A DNA stretch of 51,305 nucleotides. It comes from JASSUD01 sp031963225. Its GTDB lineage: Bacteria > Pseudomonadota > Gammaproteobacteria > Burkholderiales > Burkholderiaceae. The notes below the pieces were generated by a model. That model did not search any database. It saw nothing but the letters and a program-made list of their open reading frames with translations, and was not told where the DNA came from. Of this stretch, positions 36,301 to 44,017 are shown piece after piece. Each line of letters opens with the position of its first letter. Position 1 is the stretch's first letter. A program made the position numbers and the translations under genes. The stretch covers positions 1-51,305 of the forward strand of contig JASSUD010000011.1 of the NCBI GenBank assembly GCA_031963225.1. Direction: 5' to 3'.

Positions 36301-38371
36301 GGTCGCAGGCCTACTCAAAAAAGGAGAAGAGCTGGAAAAATTCTTTAGGGTATTAAGTCAACCGCCGCGAGACTTGATCGGCCTGCACCATCAGCTGCTA
36401 ATAATGAGGTGTTTACAAGAGGCCAGAGTCAGATTGAGGTTAGAGACGATTGCGCAATTGGAACAGGAACTCGGGCAGTGGCTAGATTTAGAAATAAGCA
36501 ATCAGAAAGTATTTAGTAGCGTTTTAGGGAGACAACAAGCTTTTCCAGAACACCTTCTGCTCCACAGAATGTCTCAAGTGGGAGCGAGTAACAAAGTGTA
36601 CCTATTGAGAATACTAGGCGATCGTCCTATTTTATCCAAAGATGGGACAGTAGCTCTGATCGACATTTTTACGGAGAAAGATGTAGATCAGTCGCTCAGG
36701 ACTGAGGCTATGGGGGTCTTAGGCAAGCAATCAGCATCCCCTGAGGGGATAAGGGCCTTGATCGACGTCTTAAAGGATAAAGATGCGGATAAGTTGCTCA
36801 GGTATACGGCTGCAAGGGCCTTAGGTGATCAATCAGCGTTGTCCCTTGAGGGGATGGAGGCATGGGTCGACGTGTTGGAGGATAATGATACGGATCAGGA
36901 GCTCAGGTATATGGCTGAACGGGCCTTAGGCAAGCAAGCAGTGTTGCCTCCTGAGAGGATAAAGGCCTCGATCGACCTCTTGAAGGATAAGGATGCAGAC
37001 CAGGAGCTCAGGTCTGTGGGTGCGTGGTCCCTAGGCAATCAACCAACGTTACCCCCTGAGGGGATAAGGGCCTTGATCGACGTGTTGACGGATAAGGATA
37101 CGGATCAGGAGCTCGTGTCTGTGGCTGAATGGGCCTTAGGCGAGCCATCAAAGTTGTCCCCTGAAAAGGTGAGGGCCTCGATCGACCTCTTGAAGGATAA
37201 GGATGCGGATCAAGAACTCAGGTCTGTGGTTGAGAGGATCTTAGGCGATCAAGAAACGTTCCCCCCTGAGGGGATAAGGGCCTTGATCGACGTGTTGAAG
37301 AATAAGAATGCGGATCAGGAGCTCAGGTCTTTGGCTGCATGGGCCTTAGCATGGGCCTTAGGTCTCACGCCACCTGATAGGATCAGGGTCTGGATCGACG
37401 TGCTAAATGATAAGGATGCAGATCAAGAGCTCAGGTCTGTGGTTGAGAGGATTTTGAGCGGTCAATCAGCGTTACCTGCTGAGGGAATGAAGGCCTTGAT
37501 CGACGTGTTGAAGAATAAGGGTGCGGATCAGGAGCTCAGGTCTCAGGCTGCGTGGACCTTAGGCGATCAATTAGCATTGCCCTCTGAAGGGGGGAGGGCC
37601 TTGATCCACGTTTTCATAGATAAGGATGAGGATCAGAAGCTCAGGTTTGCGGCTGGGAGGGCCTTAGGCACGCAATCAGCATTGTCCCATGAGGAGATTA
37701 GGGCATTGATCGACGTGCTAAATGATAAGGATGCGGAGCAACTGCGCAGAGATGACGCCGCGATAGCTTTAGGCAATCAATCAGCGCTGCCCCCTGAGGG
37801 GATGAGGGCATTGATCGACGTGTTGAAGAATAAGGATGAGGATCCGTGGCTCAGACCTCAGATTGCGAAAGCCTTAGGCAAGCAATCAGCATTGCCCCCT
37901 GAAGGGATGAGAGCCTTGACTGATATCTTAACGGATAAGGATGCGAATCAGTGGCTCAGGTCTGAGATTGCGAAGGCCTTAGGCGATCAATCAGTGTTGC
38001 CCCCTGAGGAGATGAGGGCATTGATCGACGTCTTGAAGGATCAGGGCGCAAATGAGGATCTCAAGTCCGCGGCTGCGAGGGCCCTAAATTCCCATATTCA
38101 TATAATTTACTCGCGCATTGCAAACCTAGATATTCTCCAAATCCAAGCTGTTTATGTTCACGCTTTGCTTCGTCTCCAACAGATTGCCCCTCTCTATATT
38201 CAGGACAATCAACTGCACTTTTATATAGCGAATGGTCTTGGGCAACCCATTGAACTTAGCGCGGAACAAAGCCAAAAGGTCACGAAAGCTTTTATTGATG
38301 TTCAGGCCGAGGGTGGAATAACTTCGGTGCTGCTTAAATCAACGGAGGAATTGGTTGAAATAGAGCAATAG
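33353..38371 (+). CDS. NLR-like protein: TIR/SEFIR-like domain, membrane segment, NACHT, HEAT repeats
   Basis: A 1672-residue protein from the ATG at 33353, without a clear ribosome site. After a Ser/Pro-rich leader, residues about 84-200 (SLFLVYAHNNSAYGRAEAD, INLYSDQ, DKIVVCCSEVLGNYL) look like a SEFIR/TIR fold. One hydrophobic helix lies at about 405-423 (MLLCGGSVLILACLI). A conserved pre-NACHT region follows (IERISGDSLSLEDCYINLAIVE). NACHT motifs: Walker A GRAGIGKTT (about 612-620), Walker B LFVLDGLDEVA (about 684-694), TSRPSG sensor. A helical winged-helix-like part leads to 14 HEAT units of 35 residues (about 1095-1580), each near GIRALIDVLKDKDADQELRS..ARALG. This is the plan of an animal NLR or TIR-STAND protein. 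Function may be host manipulation or anti-phage defence. Confidence 0.82.
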   Translation: MFPGHISISASHSPSSLTVPPSDPSEVQARQKISPLNNEIAPITAAIRPSPLDAITQQKNELLEHLFDKVLSTLGALKLSYPPSLFLVYAHNNSAYGRAEADTAKYFINKLSQIHINLYSDQTPMGRPYLDASEDKKKHGKLEDILTSQFCLLPAQLIDEVAPVDKIVVCCSEVLGNYLKWPDYKNFYQALRTAYFTDQESYRTNSSQARAPAIREVVKTFSQRQASFHHVLTEIAFLQIRQEHLKDQHGIISVPLTPKSHASCLAHFIEETAVRIGDIPRFETQAQAGKVVYPNQSRHLVLFKLMERVLVNSDEATTFLNKFWSGYTLCLGQLNNGTLPSAFAFSRELDHIFDEIQKELNSQLVSTVQYARDHTGQLIGKLEKLIQTVTKNHEEQKQALYRRQIMLLCGGSVLILACLIEIFRKTNVSNRPSVSILGGSERLPASSYDLNNARHLRQAHLGKCIKTLEGDCSQSIGIDTIHDVLTHYIAPEGQEEVGAEEGFPLSIGIPLISQINEALSAYYQPRIAIERISGDSLSLEDCYINLAIVEGKGQREQEAKALGDRKVVVRRLESYERISEANLQAPIPLEDLFNERTLSNGNKGVPKKILIQGRAGIGKTTLCKKLVYTYEQQWKDYFEAMLWIPLRELRQYKNAYGLKDILRQKYFPNTETYADYIYAHKNHVLFVLDGLDEVATDIGQNNRMGNLLTELLSQTNVILTSRPSGVKSGVLPNLDLDLETIGFTQENVRTYVKKIEPKASFDILTFIERTPVVRELANIPVQLDALCYSWKKVQSSIAEGKTLTVTLLYQAMINNLWQKDGERLEKEQKGRLLTVRTLQSLSRTQIETQVVEAENTYLSYLGFQGLRDERIEFDISYLNCLTDTLNQERAHKGDLPFHLNDDLKQTSFLHTLDANIEERERTWHFLHLTFQEFFAAKWIVRHIEAYWAPIIKSNATLVLSEQDLTTFIQQHKYDPRYEIVWWMVAGLLKKGEELEKFFRVLSQPPRDLIGLHHQLLIMRCLQEARVRLRLETIAQLEQELGQWLDLEISNQKVFSSVLGRQQAFPEHLLLHRMSQVGASNKVYLLRILGDRPILSKDGTVALIDIFTEKDVDQSLRTEAMGVLGKQSASPEGIRALIDVLKDKDADKLLRYTAARALGDQSALSLEGMEAWVDVLEDNDTDQELRYMAERALGKQAVLPPERIKASIDLLKDKDADQELRSVGAWSLGNQPTLPPEGIRALIDVLTDKDTDQELVSVAEWALGEPSKLSPEKVRASIDLLKDKDADQELRSVVERILGDQETFPPEGIRALIDVLKNKNADQELRSLAAWALAWALGLTPPDRIRVWIDVLNDKDADQELRSVVERILSGQSALPAEGMKALIDVLKNKGADQELRSQAAWTLGDQLALPSEGGRALIHVFIDKDEDQKLRFAAGRALGTQSALSHEEIRALIDVLNDKDAEQLRRDDAAIALGNQSALPPEGMRALIDVLKNKDEDPWLRPQIAKALGKQSALPPEGMRALTDILTDKDANQWLRSEIAKALGDQSVLPPEEMRALIDVLKDQGANEDLKSAAARALNSHIHIIYSRIANLDILQIQAVYVHALLRLQQIAPLYIQDNQLHFYIANGLGQPIELSAEQSQKVTKAFIDVQAEGGITSVLLKSTEELVEIEQ

Positions 38372-38405
38372 TCATGATTCTAAAACTATCCATTGCTCTG
38401 CGACT

Positions 38406-38435
38406 TAGAATGTAATAACATGTGATTACATTCTA
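38406..38435. promoter_or_regulatory. palindromic operator of vapBC
   Basis: A perfect inverted repeat, TAGAATGTAAT (38406-38416) and ATTACATTCTA (38425-38435), with an eight-base spacer, 19 bases before vapB. AbrB-type VapB antitoxins bind such palindromes together with VapC to repress their own operon. Confidence 0.75.
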
Positions 38436-38454
38436 GCTTGAGGAGCTTATTTCC

Positions 38455-38694
38455 ATGACAACCTTATTTAACACTCGTCAGTTTCGAGCAGGGAACTCAC
38501 AAGCTGTGCGCATTCCTTCGGAAATGGCGTTCCCACCTAAAACAGAACTTACGGTTCACCGTGAAGGCGACCGTATCATAGTGGAGCCAAAGGAAAGAAA
38601 GCTAGGCGAGGTTCCTAAACTCTTTTATGCGTTGAATAAATATTTTATTGATGATCGTCCTGATTTTGAAGAAACTGAAAGGGATTGGTCATAA
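38455..38694 (+). CDS. vapB: AbrB/MazE-type antitoxin VapB
   Basis: A 79-residue antitoxin. The N-terminal swapped-hairpin DNA-binding fold shows the family pattern RQFRAGNSQAVRIPSEM..P..TELTVHREGDRIIVEP. The C-terminal tail, ending FEETERDW, is the kind that wraps and blocks the PIN toxin. The ATG at 38455 follows GAGGAGC. Its stop overlaps the vapC start by one base (TAATG), so the two are translationally coupled. Autoregulation through the palindrome upstream is likely. Confidence 0.93.
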   Translation: MTTLFNTRQFRAGNSQAVRIPSEMAFPPKTELTVHREGDRIIVEPKERKLGEVPKLFYALNKYFIDDRPDFEETERDWS

Positions 38695-39098
38695 TGAAAT
38701 ACATGCTCGACACTAACATTTGCATCCACCTCATCCGAAAGCATCCGCCGGAGATCGTGAAAAAGTTTGACACTTACCGAAAAGGAGAGATTGTCATTAG
38801 CTCGATTACCTGGGCGGAACTGTGTTGTGGCATCCAAAAAGACGGGAGTGCCATCGTTCAGCAATTGTTATCGATGCTAGATGTCTGTCCATTTGGCGTC
38901 GAGCAAGGTCGCTTGTATGGTGAATTGACTCATCAATTTCCCAACAGGAGGGCCAACTTAGATAGGATGATTGCTGCCCATGCAATGTCATTAGATATTA
39001 CACTTGTAACTAATAACACAGACGATTTTGCAATTTACAAATCCATCGGTTTGAGCATTGAGAACTGGGTAGTACCTACTGTAGAGACCTGGGCATAG
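38694..39098 (+). CDS. vapC: PIN-domain ribonuclease toxin VapC
   Basis: A 134-residue toxin starting at the ATG at 38694, overlapping the vapB stop. PIN-domain acidic residues are present: D in YMLDTNICIHLI, E in TWAELCCGI, D in ANLDRMIAAHAMSL, and the TNNTDDF block. All four positions needed for Mg2+ binding are kept, so the enzyme should be active. The family cleaves tRNA or rRNA; the target here is unknown. Unlike the relics at 29.0-29.5 kb, this pair is intact, which fits a recently acquired or selected module. Confidence 0.94.
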   Translation: MKYMLDTNICIHLIRKHPPEIVKKFDTYRKGEIVISSITWAELCCGIQKDGSAIVQQLLSMLDVCPFGVEQGRLYGELTHQFPNRRANLDRMIAAHAMSLDITLVTNNTDDFAIYKSIGLSIENWVVPTVETWA

Positions 39099-39450
39099 CC
39101 ATTCATGCCTCCACTCCCTCCACACACCATACATCGATAAATCTAAAGGATAAGTGGTGGAATTTAATCGATCTTTAATATTCTCCACCAATAACGGACG
39201 AAATCTTTCTAGCGCAGAGGGGGAGGTGAGCAACCAGCATGGAGATTTCCGACGCTGATATACTGGATACGATAATGTTAACGTTGGGCTGTTCTTTTTT
39301 AATGGCGGTCTTTGCTTAATACTAAAAACGTGGTGATGAATCGCCCAGCTGTCTAGCAATCCTTGAGTTGGGGGGATTTTAATCAGCGTGCCTTTTATGA
39401 GCTTAGACTTATGCCGCCGCATCTTATTTCAATGTAAGTGACCATTCATA
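39099..39450. other. region without a convincing gene
   Basis: A - strand frame of 143 codons (39422 to 38991) covers the region, but it overlaps the end of vapC, has no ribosome site and matches no family I know. It may be a relic of a longer gene. Confidence 0.35.
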
Positions 39451-40614
39451 ATGTACTCTGCTTTCCCCCTTATTCCCATCAACCATGAACAAACCGAAAC
39501 AGGCTTATTAAAGCTGCAAAAACGGTTTAATACACTGATTAAGAAAATCGGCCAGCAACGTCAACAGTTAATGGAATGGCAGTCTACGATTTCCCTGCAT
39601 CAACAAAAATACGCACAAGAATTTGAACCGCTTATCAAAACCTTCAAAACACTTCAGTCGGATATGGTGCAGTTGCTGGATAAAAGCAGCCACACAAAGA
39701 AATTCACTGAACGTCAGAAAAAAAAGCTTGACAACGTCATTTGTAGTATGGCTGGGGAATTAATTATTGAAAACAACGATGAAACGCTAAAAGGTATCTA
39801 CAACAAGCACAGTGATATCGATTTTGATGCGCAATATGAAGAAGACAATGACGAATTTAAGCGCATGGCAAAGGAAATATTTGGCATTGAGCTGGATGCA
39901 GAGATGGACTTAAGCTCGCCTGAAGACCTGTTTGAGCAGGTAGGGGAGAAAATGCAACAAAAAATAGAGCAAGAAGAACAAGCCCAGCAGGAGCATCTCC
40001 GATCCTCTAAAACGCGCAAGAAATCGGCTAAAACGATGGCTAAAGAAAAGCAACAGCAGGAAGAAGCGAAAAATATCAGCAAATCCCTCCAAGAAGTCTA
40101 CCGGAAGCTGGCAAGTAGTTTGCATCCCGACAGAGAACAAGACCCTGCAGAGCGTGACCGTAAGACTGCTCTGATGAAACAGGTCAACAACGCTTATGAG
40201 ACAAAGGATTTGCTTAGGCTGCTAGAGCTGCAACTGGAGGCCGAGCAAATTGATCAAGCAACGATCAAGACGATGACGCAAACACGCCTGAAACATTACA
40301 ATCAAATTCTCAGTGAGCAATCCAAAGAACTTCAGGGCGAAATTTCAATGATCTGCTATGACTTGGCTATGCGTTTTGGGATTGCACAAAAGGCTTTATC
40401 GACACCCATAAAGATTATGCGCATTTTGGAAGCAGATATTCAGGCAATAAAACAAGATATTCTTAAGCTTCAAAATGATCTGGTTTCATTTCAGGATGTT
40501 AAAAATATTAAAAATTTTTTAAAACCCTATTCTCCTGCCCCACAATACTTTTTTGAGGAAGATGAAATGGACCTAGACTTGGAAGAATTTTTTGAGCAGA
40601 CATTGGCGTCATAA
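39451..40614 (+). CDS. J-domain-like protein with coiled coils
   Basis: A 387-residue protein. The N-terminal half is helical and charged (coiled coil about residues 20-75). An acidic linker follows (YEEDNDEF), then a Gln/Glu/Lys-rich coiled coil (about 165-210). Residues about 212-260 read LQEVYRKLASSLHPDREQDP...ALMKQVNNAYETKD, a J-domain core with the HPD tripeptide that stimulates Hsp70 ATPase. The C-terminal 130 residues are helical with an acidic end. The J-domain in the second half, rather than at the N-terminus, is of the type III DnaJ kind. The partner Hsp70 could be bacterial DnaK or, if secreted, a host chaperone. Confidence 0.75.
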   Translation: MYSAFPLIPINHEQTETGLLKLQKRFNTLIKKIGQQRQQLMEWQSTISLHQQKYAQEFEPLIKTFKTLQSDMVQLLDKSSHTKKFTERQKKKLDNVICSMAGELIIENNDETLKGIYNKHSDIDFDAQYEEDNDEFKRMAKEIFGIELDAEMDLSSPEDLFEQVGEKMQQKIEQEEQAQQEHLRSSKTRKKSAKTMAKEKQQQEEAKNISKSLQEVYRKLASSLHPDREQDPAERDRKTALMKQVNNAYETKDLLRLLELQLEAEQIDQATIKTMTQTRLKHYNQILSEQSKELQGEISMICYDLAMRFGIAQKALSTPIKIMRILEADIQAIKQDILKLQNDLVSFQDVKNIKNFLKPYSPAPQYFFEEDEMDLDLEEFFEQTLAS

Positions 40615-40671
40615 ATAAAAAATGTCTCTCTTATTCTTATCTATCCAGGCGTACTCGCTTTTGGTAAAGAT

Positions 40672-40947
40672 ATGGCACATATAGGAACCGCAACTAAAGT
40701 AGTGACCGCACATGTACCGATTGAGCTAGCTAAAAAAGTTGACCAATTCGCCGAGCAAAAAGAGCGCCCGCGTAGCTGGATCATAAAACAAGCATTAACA
40801 GCTTGGATTGATCAGGAGGAAGAGCGTAGCCGCTGGACCTACGAAGCATTAGCTGATGTGGATACAGGGCAAGTCATTAGTCACCAGGCTGTTCAAGCAT
40901 GGGCAGACAGTCTTAGCACCACTAAACCTTTACCGTTACCGCTCTAA
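40672..40947 (+). CDS. ribbon-helix-helix (CopG/ParD-like) antitoxin, apparently orphan
   Basis: A 91-residue protein with the ribbon-helix-helix pattern TKVVTAHVPIELAKKVDQFAEQKERPRSWIIKQALTAWID in its first 50 residues. The C-terminal part (ALADVDTGQVISHQAVQAWADSL) is the typical toxin-binding tail of ParD-like or RelB-like antitoxins. No ParE/RelE-type toxin follows: the next 43 bases lead to the end of the opposite-strand WD40 gene. It is either an orphan antitoxin or a stand-alone repressor. Confidence 0.82.
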   Translation: MAHIGTATKVVTAHVPIELAKKVDQFAEQKERPRSWIIKQALTAWIDQEEERSRWTYEALADVDTGQVISHQAVQAWADSLSTTKPLPLPL

Positions 40948-40990
40948 TTTATGAGATACGTTACGAAATCCAAAACTTCGTGCACCTGAT

Positions 40991-42715
40991 CTACCTTGCA
41001 CCCCGTTGCCTGAGTAGCTTTGCATTTTGAGGGCTCAAATTGTGGGCATTTTCAATTAATGCACCTTCCGCAGTTAGCATGCCTTGCTCGACTTCTCCCT
41101 CATCAATATACCCCTGTGCGGGGGGGCGATCGTCCGAAATATGCCGCAGCCTCACCGTCTTATCATCACTTGCAGATGCTAACCACTGGCTGTCATTTGA
41201 GAAGGCGATGCTATTCACCCAAGACTTATGCTCAGTATAGGCGCATACAAGAGATCGATCGCTAAAGACGTGCCACAGTCTCACCGTATGCATCAAATCT
41301 ACAGACGCTAACCACTGACCATCGTTTGAGAATGCGACTTGCATTACGTCTCTATCATGGCCAGTATAGGTGTGTGCGAGGGATGGATCACCCGAGACAT
41401 GCCACAGTTCCACCCTATTAGTCTTTCCAAACGCCAAATATTGGCCATCGGCTGAAAACGCGGCGCCTCTTCCCCAATCCGCGAAGCCACTCTCCCAATC
41501 TGGATATCCAGGAGACGTCCTTGCAGGATATGGATCACCCAAGATATGCCATAGGAATACCTGCCGAGTATTATCAGCAGCTAACCATTGGCCATCATGT
41601 GAGAATACGACTCTACCCGGCCCAATCTCACTGGCGCCAATAGTATATGTGCGCGCAAGAGATCTATTTCCCAAGACATGCCACAGTTCCACAACACTAT
41701 AATTACTTTTATTTTTAAGCGCCAAATATCGGTCATCAGCTGAAAATGCGACATCTCCATATCCGATATACGTGTGTGCGAGAGATCGATCGCCCAAGAC
41801 ATGCCACAGATTCACCCTCTGGCCATCACCAGCAGCTAGCCACTGACCATCTCTTGAGAACGCAATGCTATACACAGAATCCTCATGGCTAGTATACGTA
41901 TGGACTTTCTGTAAATTCTCTGTTTCATAGAGATAGATATATTTGCTTTCTGTCACAGCAAGCCAGCGCCCATCCGGTGAATAACGACAAGCCTTTACTG
42001 CATTTTCCATCTGCAATGCGGGTCTTTCGCCTAACCTTAGCCCCTCGAGATCGGTCCTGTCTAAATTGACTCCTGCTAGCTGGGCATGGTACCAATTTAC
42101 ATTTCTTAAATCCGCACCTTGAAATTGGGTATTATCAAATACGCCATAACTTAAATCTGCGCCAGGCACGCGTATTTTGCTGAAATCTCTATTATTCAAT
42201 TGCATGCCGGCTTTCACTAATAGCGTTAGCGCATTGGCTGCCACAGCTTGTACTTCTTCTGTCTTAGAACGCTCCAGCCAACTCAATAACTTTTGTTCTA
42301 ATTCAGAGTTATTCTGAATTTCTTCGTGTAAATATATAAATATCTCTGGATCATTGACCAATCGTAGCAACTCAAAAAGTGCAAATTTCTCTACAATCTG
42401 ATCAAGTTGATCCAAGTTCCATAGCTCATCCCACACAAAAGCATTCATGCTCTCGTCTGAGTTGATCAAAGCTTCCTGATATTTGGCTTTAATCCTATCT
42501 TTGATTAGATATAGCTTCAAGGCGGGCGAATCTATAGGTTCGCCATTACGAGTCGCCGTAATCAGTGCTTTAAAAAAATTCTGCTGGTCCCCTGGTTGCA
42601 AATAACTTTCTACTTTTTCTCGAATTTCGAGGGGGAGTGAGAGTAAAGAAGGTGCTGTAGCTTTTTGCACGACGGGATAGGATTGAATTGCGGTGCTCGA
42701 AATAGGCGTTAACAT
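40991..42715 (-). CDS. F-box-like / pentapeptide / WD40 repeat protein, complete
   Basis: A 574-residue paralogue of the protein at 563-1948. It begins MLTPISSTAIQSYPVVQK, followed by an F-box-like segment LLSLPLEIREKVESYL (about residues 24-39) and the same helical region (EVQAVAANALTLLVKAG). Pentapeptide-like repeats lie at about residues 180-225 (GADLSYGVFDNTQFQGADL). Seven WD40 blades follow (about 235-545), with FS.DGQWLA and V.LWHVLGD signatures, enough for a closed propeller. The blade consensus (LWHV.GD) differs from the LWDAHSG of the first copy, so each has expanded its own blades. F-box plus WD40 is the plan of eukaryotic SCF ubiquitin-ligase adaptors. Role inferred only. Confidence 0.82.
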   Translation of the reverse strand: MLTPISSTAIQSYPVVQKATAPSLLSLPLEIREKVESYLQPGDQQNFFKALITATRNGEPIDSPALKLYLIKDRIKAKYQEALINSDESMNAFVWDELWNLDQLDQIVEKFALFELLRLVNDPEIFIYLHEEIQNNSELEQKLLSWLERSKTEEVQAVAANALTLLVKAGMQLNNRDFSKIRVPGADLSYGVFDNTQFQGADLRNVNWYHAQLAGVNLDRTDLEGLRLGERPALQMENAVKACRYSPDGRWLAVTESKYIYLYETENLQKVHTYTSHEDSVYSIAFSRDGQWLAAGDGQRVNLWHVLGDRSLAHTYIGYGDVAFSADDRYLALKNKSNYSVVELWHVLGNRSLARTYTIGASEIGPGRVVFSHDGQWLAADNTRQVFLWHILGDPYPARTSPGYPDWESGFADWGRGAAFSADGQYLAFGKTNRVELWHVSGDPSLAHTYTGHDRDVMQVAFSNDGQWLASVDLMHTVRLWHVFSDRSLVCAYTEHKSWVNSIAFSNDSQWLASASDDKTVRLRHISDDRPPAQGYIDEGEVEQGMLTAEGALIENAHNLSPQNAKLLRQRGAR

Positions 42716-42731
42716 AGATATTCATATTCAA

Positions 42732-43934
42732 TTATAGAGGGGCCTCACTGGGCTCCAAATCAAGGCCATGCGACCACCCAGGCACATTGATGTAGTAGCG
42801 CACCGCTTTGCCGACGCCGTGGCTCCACAGTTGCCCGCCCGCGACCATCTCCGAAAGATCGCGTGTTGCCGTGGCCTTTGAGACGCCGGTCATCTTCATG
42901 TACTTGTCGACGTTCAAGCCGCCCAAGAAGCCACCATCCCCGTCATCGAGCAGGCGCTGCAGCATCTTGCGCTGCCGCTCATGAAGTTTGCCGCCCTCGT
43001 GCTTCTCCCAAAAACGCCTCTTCTCGATTGCCTGGTCAATAGTGTGGCTTGCGGCATGACAGGCGGCCGTACATTGGCGCACAAACCACTGGACCCACGC
43101 TGTGACATCGGTGTCGCCACATTGAGCTTGGTTTAGAGCATCGTAGTACGCCGAGCGCGAGGTTAGTAGCTGGCGCGAAAGGCTATAGAGGCGCACCGGT
43201 TGTTGCAAATGCTGCGCCATGGCTATGTCAGCAATGGCCCTCCCAATGCGGCCGTTACCGTCCTCAAACGGATGGATGCTCTCGAACCACAGGTGCGCGA
43301 TGGCGGCACGGGCGAAGCCATCGATCTTCTTGCTGCCCGCAGACACTGGCCAGGCCTGCGAAGGCGATGTTTGCGCAAACCACGTGAGGAAGCGCTGCAT
43401 TTGCGCCGGCACGTCCTTGGATGGCGGCGCCTCGTAATGCACCACTTCACGGCCGAACGGACCGCTCACGATCTGCATAGGGTCGTCATGATCGCGATAT
43501 CGGCCGACGACGATGCGGTGAATGCCGGACGTGCCACCAGGAAACAAGGCCGATTGCCACCGGCACAAGCGATCCTCATCGAGAGGCATGTCAAACTCTG
43601 TCGTGGCATCGCTAATAACCTCAACAAGGCCATCAACATGGTGGTTGGAGGGGGAGGGTCCTGACGTCGAGAGCCCGAGTCGCCGCATCACGGATGACCG
43701 GACCACATCGAGCGACAAACGCTCTCCTTCTATGGCGGCAGTGGCCAGCACCTCATCCGATAGCGCATCCAGTGCGACTTGACTGGTACTTCCAAGGCCG
43801 ATGGCTGTAGCCTTGCCTTCGACCACACCGTGCATCCGGTAGGCCTGTGCCAAGTCAGGTGCGGTCATCTGCGCGTCGTAGGCAAGATCAGGCCATTCAG
43901 CCCGACGCCAGATCCAGGTGGATTTCTTATTCAT
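42732..43934 (-). CDS. Fic-domain AMP-transferase, class II
   Basis: A 400-residue protein from the ATG at 43934; a TTG at 43943 is also in frame. The Fic motif HPFEDGNGRIGR (about residues 211-222) carries the catalytic histidine and the phosphate-binding residues. The inhibitory motif T-x3-E-G is seen near residue 70 (ATAAIEGERLS), placing it N-terminally as in class II. A C-terminal winged-helix part follows (MTGVSKATATRDLSEMVAGG), suggesting self-regulation. Fic enzymes transfer AMP to Tyr, Thr or Ser of target proteins. GC content and codon use are far above those of its neighbour at 42715, only 16 bases away, so this is the left edge of a transferred segment. Confidence 0.92.
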   Translation of the reverse strand: MNKKSTWIWRRAEWPDLAYDAQMTAPDLAQAYRMHGVVEGKATAIGLGSTSQVALDALSDEVLATAAIEGERLSLDVVRSSVMRRLGLSTSGPSPSNHHVDGLVEVISDATTEFDMPLDEDRLCRWQSALFPGGTSGIHRIVVGRYRDHDDPMQIVSGPFGREVVHYEAPPSKDVPAQMQRFLTWFAQTSPSQAWPVSAGSKKIDGFARAAIAHLWFESIHPFEDGNGRIGRAIADIAMAQHLQQPVRLYSLSRQLLTSRSAYYDALNQAQCGDTDVTAWVQWFVRQCTAACHAASHTIDQAIEKRRFWEKHEGGKLHERQRKMLQRLLDDGDGGFLGGLNVDKYMKMTGVSKATATRDLSEMVAGGQLWSHGVGKAVRYYINVPGWSHGLDLEPSEAPL

Positions 43935-43996
43935 GAGCTGCAATCTACCATATTCGGCTCATATTGTGAGCCGAATATGGTAGATTGCAGCTCATG
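43932..43996. promoter_or_regulatory. perfect 30-base inverted repeat at the fic start
   Basis: The arms 43932-43961 and 43967-43996 are exact reverse complements with a five-base spacer (TATTG). The inner part, TTCGGCTCA...TGAGCCGAA, looks like an operator. The outer part includes the fic start codon on one arm and an idle ATG on the other. It lies in the divergent region between fic and the BCCT gene. Confidence 0.9.
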
Positions 43997-44017
43997 CAAT
44001 CATAAAAGGAGATTTTT

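Noticed and set aside
36630..38090. Regular 105-base spacing considered as a CRISPR array
   Set aside because: The units are in-frame HEAT repeats inside one coding sequence with no unique spacers. No CRISPR array or cas gene was seen in the window.
38991..39422. 143-codon - strand frame next to vapC
   Set aside because: It overlaps vapC, has no ribosome site and no recognisable motif; kept only as an unassigned region.
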